This document shows, piece after piece, positions 5,790 through 7,348 of a DNA stretch of 7,348 bases. Position 1 is the first letter of the stretch. Each line of letters starts with the position of its first letter. The notes below the pieces were generated by a model. It was given only the letters and a program-made list of their open reading frames with translations, did not search any database and was not told the DNA's origin. A program made the position numbers and the translations under genes. The DNA is from Bacillota bacterium (GTDB lineage: Bacteria > Bacillota > Clostridia > Clostridiales > Clostridiaceae), in NCBI GenBank assembly GCA_030706065.1, contig JAUZPH010000174.1, positions 1-7,348 on the forward strand, in the 5' to 3' direction.

Positions 5790-7348
5790 ATGCTTAAGAA
5801 GTTTTTTGATGTATTGATTGGAGAACCTTTAACCAATGAGCAGGGCAGCCACGAAAAGTATAATGTTCCATTTGGACTGGCAATCATGGCCAGTGATGCC
5901 ATATCATCCGTCGCCTATGCTGCGCAGGAAATTCTTTTTGTCCTGATTGTTCTCGGTACATTCGCTTATCAGTGGTTGACATGGACATCTTTTATGATTA
6001 TAGGCCTGCTTATAATACTGACAATTTCATATATTCAGATTATAAGGGCTTATCCTCAGGGAGGCGGTGCCTACAAGGTTGCAAAGGAGAATATAGGTAC
6101 GAGAGCCGGTCTCTCCGCCGGAGCAGGATTGATAATCAGCTATATCCTTACCGTTGCGGTAAGTGCCAGTGCCGGTGTGGATGCAATCGTTTCCGCATTC
6201 GACGGTCTGGCGGAATATAAAGTAATTCTGGTTGTAGTAATAATTTTGGTTCTAACCATTTTGAATTTAAGAGGTATAAGCGAGTCCTCAAAAATCTTCG
6301 CCATACCTACGTATATTTTTATCTTTAGTATGATTTTTATGATCCTATATGGATTATTCAAGTATTTTGTACTGAATATCCATCCGGAGCCTATGTATTC
6401 CATTCCGAAAACTACGGAAAATATATCATTATTTCTTGTTCTAAGAGCTTTTTCTTCAGGATGTTCTGCCTTGACCGGAGTAGAAGCTGTGAGCAATTCC
6501 GTTCCGAATTTTACGGAACCAAGCCAAAAAAGTGCAAAGACAGTAATGATTTTACTGGCAGCACTGATATTTTTCATATTTGGCGGTACTTCGGTGCTTG
6601 CTATATTTTATACAGCCGTACCACAGACAAATGGCCCCACGGTTATTTCACAGATAGCCTTTGGCATTTTCCACAACGGAATAATGTTCTATATAATACA
6701 GTTCAGTACTGCTGTAATCCTGCTTATGGCATGCAACACAGCGTATACCGGTTTCCCGATGCTCATGTATATAGTCGGGAAGGATGGTTTTGCCCCAAGG
6801 CAATTTACTATAAGAGGCAAGCGTCTCAGTTTTTCCTTTGGAATTGGTGCATTATCCTGTGTGGCCTGCCTTTTGGTTATTATATTCAGGGCAGATACTC
6901 ACAGGCTGATTCCGCTTTATGCAATCGGAGTATTTATATCCTTTACTCTGGGCCAGTTCGGTATGGTCAATCATTGGAGAAAAGAGCGGGATAAGGGCTG
7001 GTTAAAGCGTGCTGTTATCAACGGCTGCGGTGCCTTTGTTACATTGCTTACAACTATAATAATCCTTGTAGAAAAGTTCAGTGAAGGTGCCTTTATAGTA
7101 GCAATATTAATTCCGATTATTATATTGATTCAGATAAGAATTAAGACCCACTATGACAGAGTTGCTTCTCGTTTGAGCATAAGTCAGCTGAACCTGAAGA
7201 AGGTGGACTTAAGGACAAAGTATACTCATATTATAATAGTTCCAATCGCCAGCTTGAACAAGGCAACTATAGGTGCCCTTCAGTATGCTCAGAGTATAAG
7301 CGATAATGTTATTGCACTTAATGTTTCAACGGATATGGAAGCAATGGA
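5790..7348 (+). CDS. kimA: KimA-family (KUP/APC superfamily) potassium-proton symporter, 3'-truncated by window edge
   Basis: A high-affinity potassium importer of the cytoplasmic membrane, recognised by closeness to B. subtilis KimA (formerly YdaO). Starting at ATG 5790 after AGGGGG (5-base spacing), 519 codons are open to the window edge; B. subtilis KimA has 607 residues, so roughly 90 are missing. Shared motifs include ASDAISSVAY (34-43), AYPQGGGAY (87-95), YILTVAVSASAG (118-129), NLRGISES (159-166), AFSSGCSALTGVEA (220-233) and LIPLYAIGVF (373-382). About 12 helices span residues 28-450, followed by the start of the soluble C-terminal USP-like domain (YTHIIIVPIA, 478-487). Of the residues I recall as lining the KimA potassium sites, D36, Y43, T121, S125, T229, E232 and Y377 are kept, but D117 is serine here. 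That leaves slight doubt about ion coupling or substrate. It has its own promoter and no neighbour in its transcription unit within the window. In Bacillus this gene and protein are inhibited by c-di-AMP. Confidence 0.88.
   Translation, partial: MLKKFFDVLIGEPLTNEQGSHEKYNVPFGLAIMASDAISSVAYAAQEILFVLIVLGTFAYQWLTWTSFMIIGLLIILTISYIQIIRAYPQGGGAYKVAKENIGTRAGLSAGAGLIISYILTVAVSASAGVDAIVSAFDGLAEYKVILVVVIILVLTILNLRGISESSKIFAIPTYIFIFSMIFMILYGLFKYFVLNIHPEPMYSIPKTTENISLFLVLRAFSSGCSALTGVEAVSNSVPNFTEPSQKSAKTVMILLAALIFFIFGGTSVLAIFYTAVPQTNGPTVISQIAFGIFHNGIMFYIIQFSTAVILLMACNTAYTGFPMLMYIVGKDGFAPRQFTIRGKRLSFSFGIGALSCVACLLVIIFRADTHRLIPLYAIGVFISFTLGQFGMVNHWRKERDKGWLKRAVINGCGAFVTLLTTIIILVEKFSEGAFIVAILIPIIILIQIRIKTHYDRVASRLSISQLNLKKVDLRTKYTHIIIVPIASLNKATIGALQYAQSISDNVIALNVSTDMEAM

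Noticed and set aside
6140..6577. Minus-strand open frame of 145 codons
   Set aside because: It is antisense to the clearly coding KimA frame, which is open without a break and matches the family throughout; the antisense product has no recognisable features.
6461..6994. Plus-strand open frame of 177 codons in another frame within kimA, and a similar one at 5972-6220
   Set aside because: Both are out-of-frame shadows. The kimA frame gives continuous conserved motifs across both stretches, so there is no frameshift.

Overview
The window looks like a chromosomal segment of a Gram-positive, low-to-moderate-GC anaerobe, most likely a clostridium (Bacillota). The reasons are the strong purine-rich ribosome binding sites, AT-rich intergenic DNA with short hairpin/T-run terminators, a KimA-type potassium importer, a GH25 lysozyme with clostridial-style DGIxG wall-binding repeats, and an MMPL transporter with a Leu/Gly-repeat ectodomain. 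The species cannot be fixed from the sequence alone.

Layout, all genes on the + strand. (1) 1-2247: the C-terminal three quarters of an MMPL/RND-superfamily membrane exporter, cut by the left edge and closed by a compact terminator at 2256-2282. (2) 2456-4190: a two-gene ABC-2 exporter operon (ATPase, then six-helix permease, 16 bases apart), ending in a hairpin terminator that begins inside the permease stop codon. (3) 4377-5417: a single-gene unit for a GH25 muramidase with a C-terminal peptidoglycan-binding region and no signal peptide, followed by a strong terminator at 5504-5543. (4) 5650 to the right edge: a good sigma-A-type promoter, a leader of about 105 bases with two dyads, and a KimA-family potassium/proton symporter gene (5790-7348) that runs off the window.

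Terminators after units 1, 2 and 3 indicate four separate transcription units. The ATPase and permease clearly act together. The MMPL protein, the lysozyme and KimA share only a broad cell-envelope theme, and I see no evidence that they form one system.

I found no mobile element, CRISPR array, tRNA or rRNA, and no clearly new multi-gene system. The points most worth a second look are: the KimA homologue has serine where Bacillus subtilis KimA has the potassium-site aspartate 117; its leader shows no recognisable c-di-AMP (ydaO) riboswitch but carries two palindromes; and the lysozyme lacks an export signal although nothing phage-like is visible nearby.
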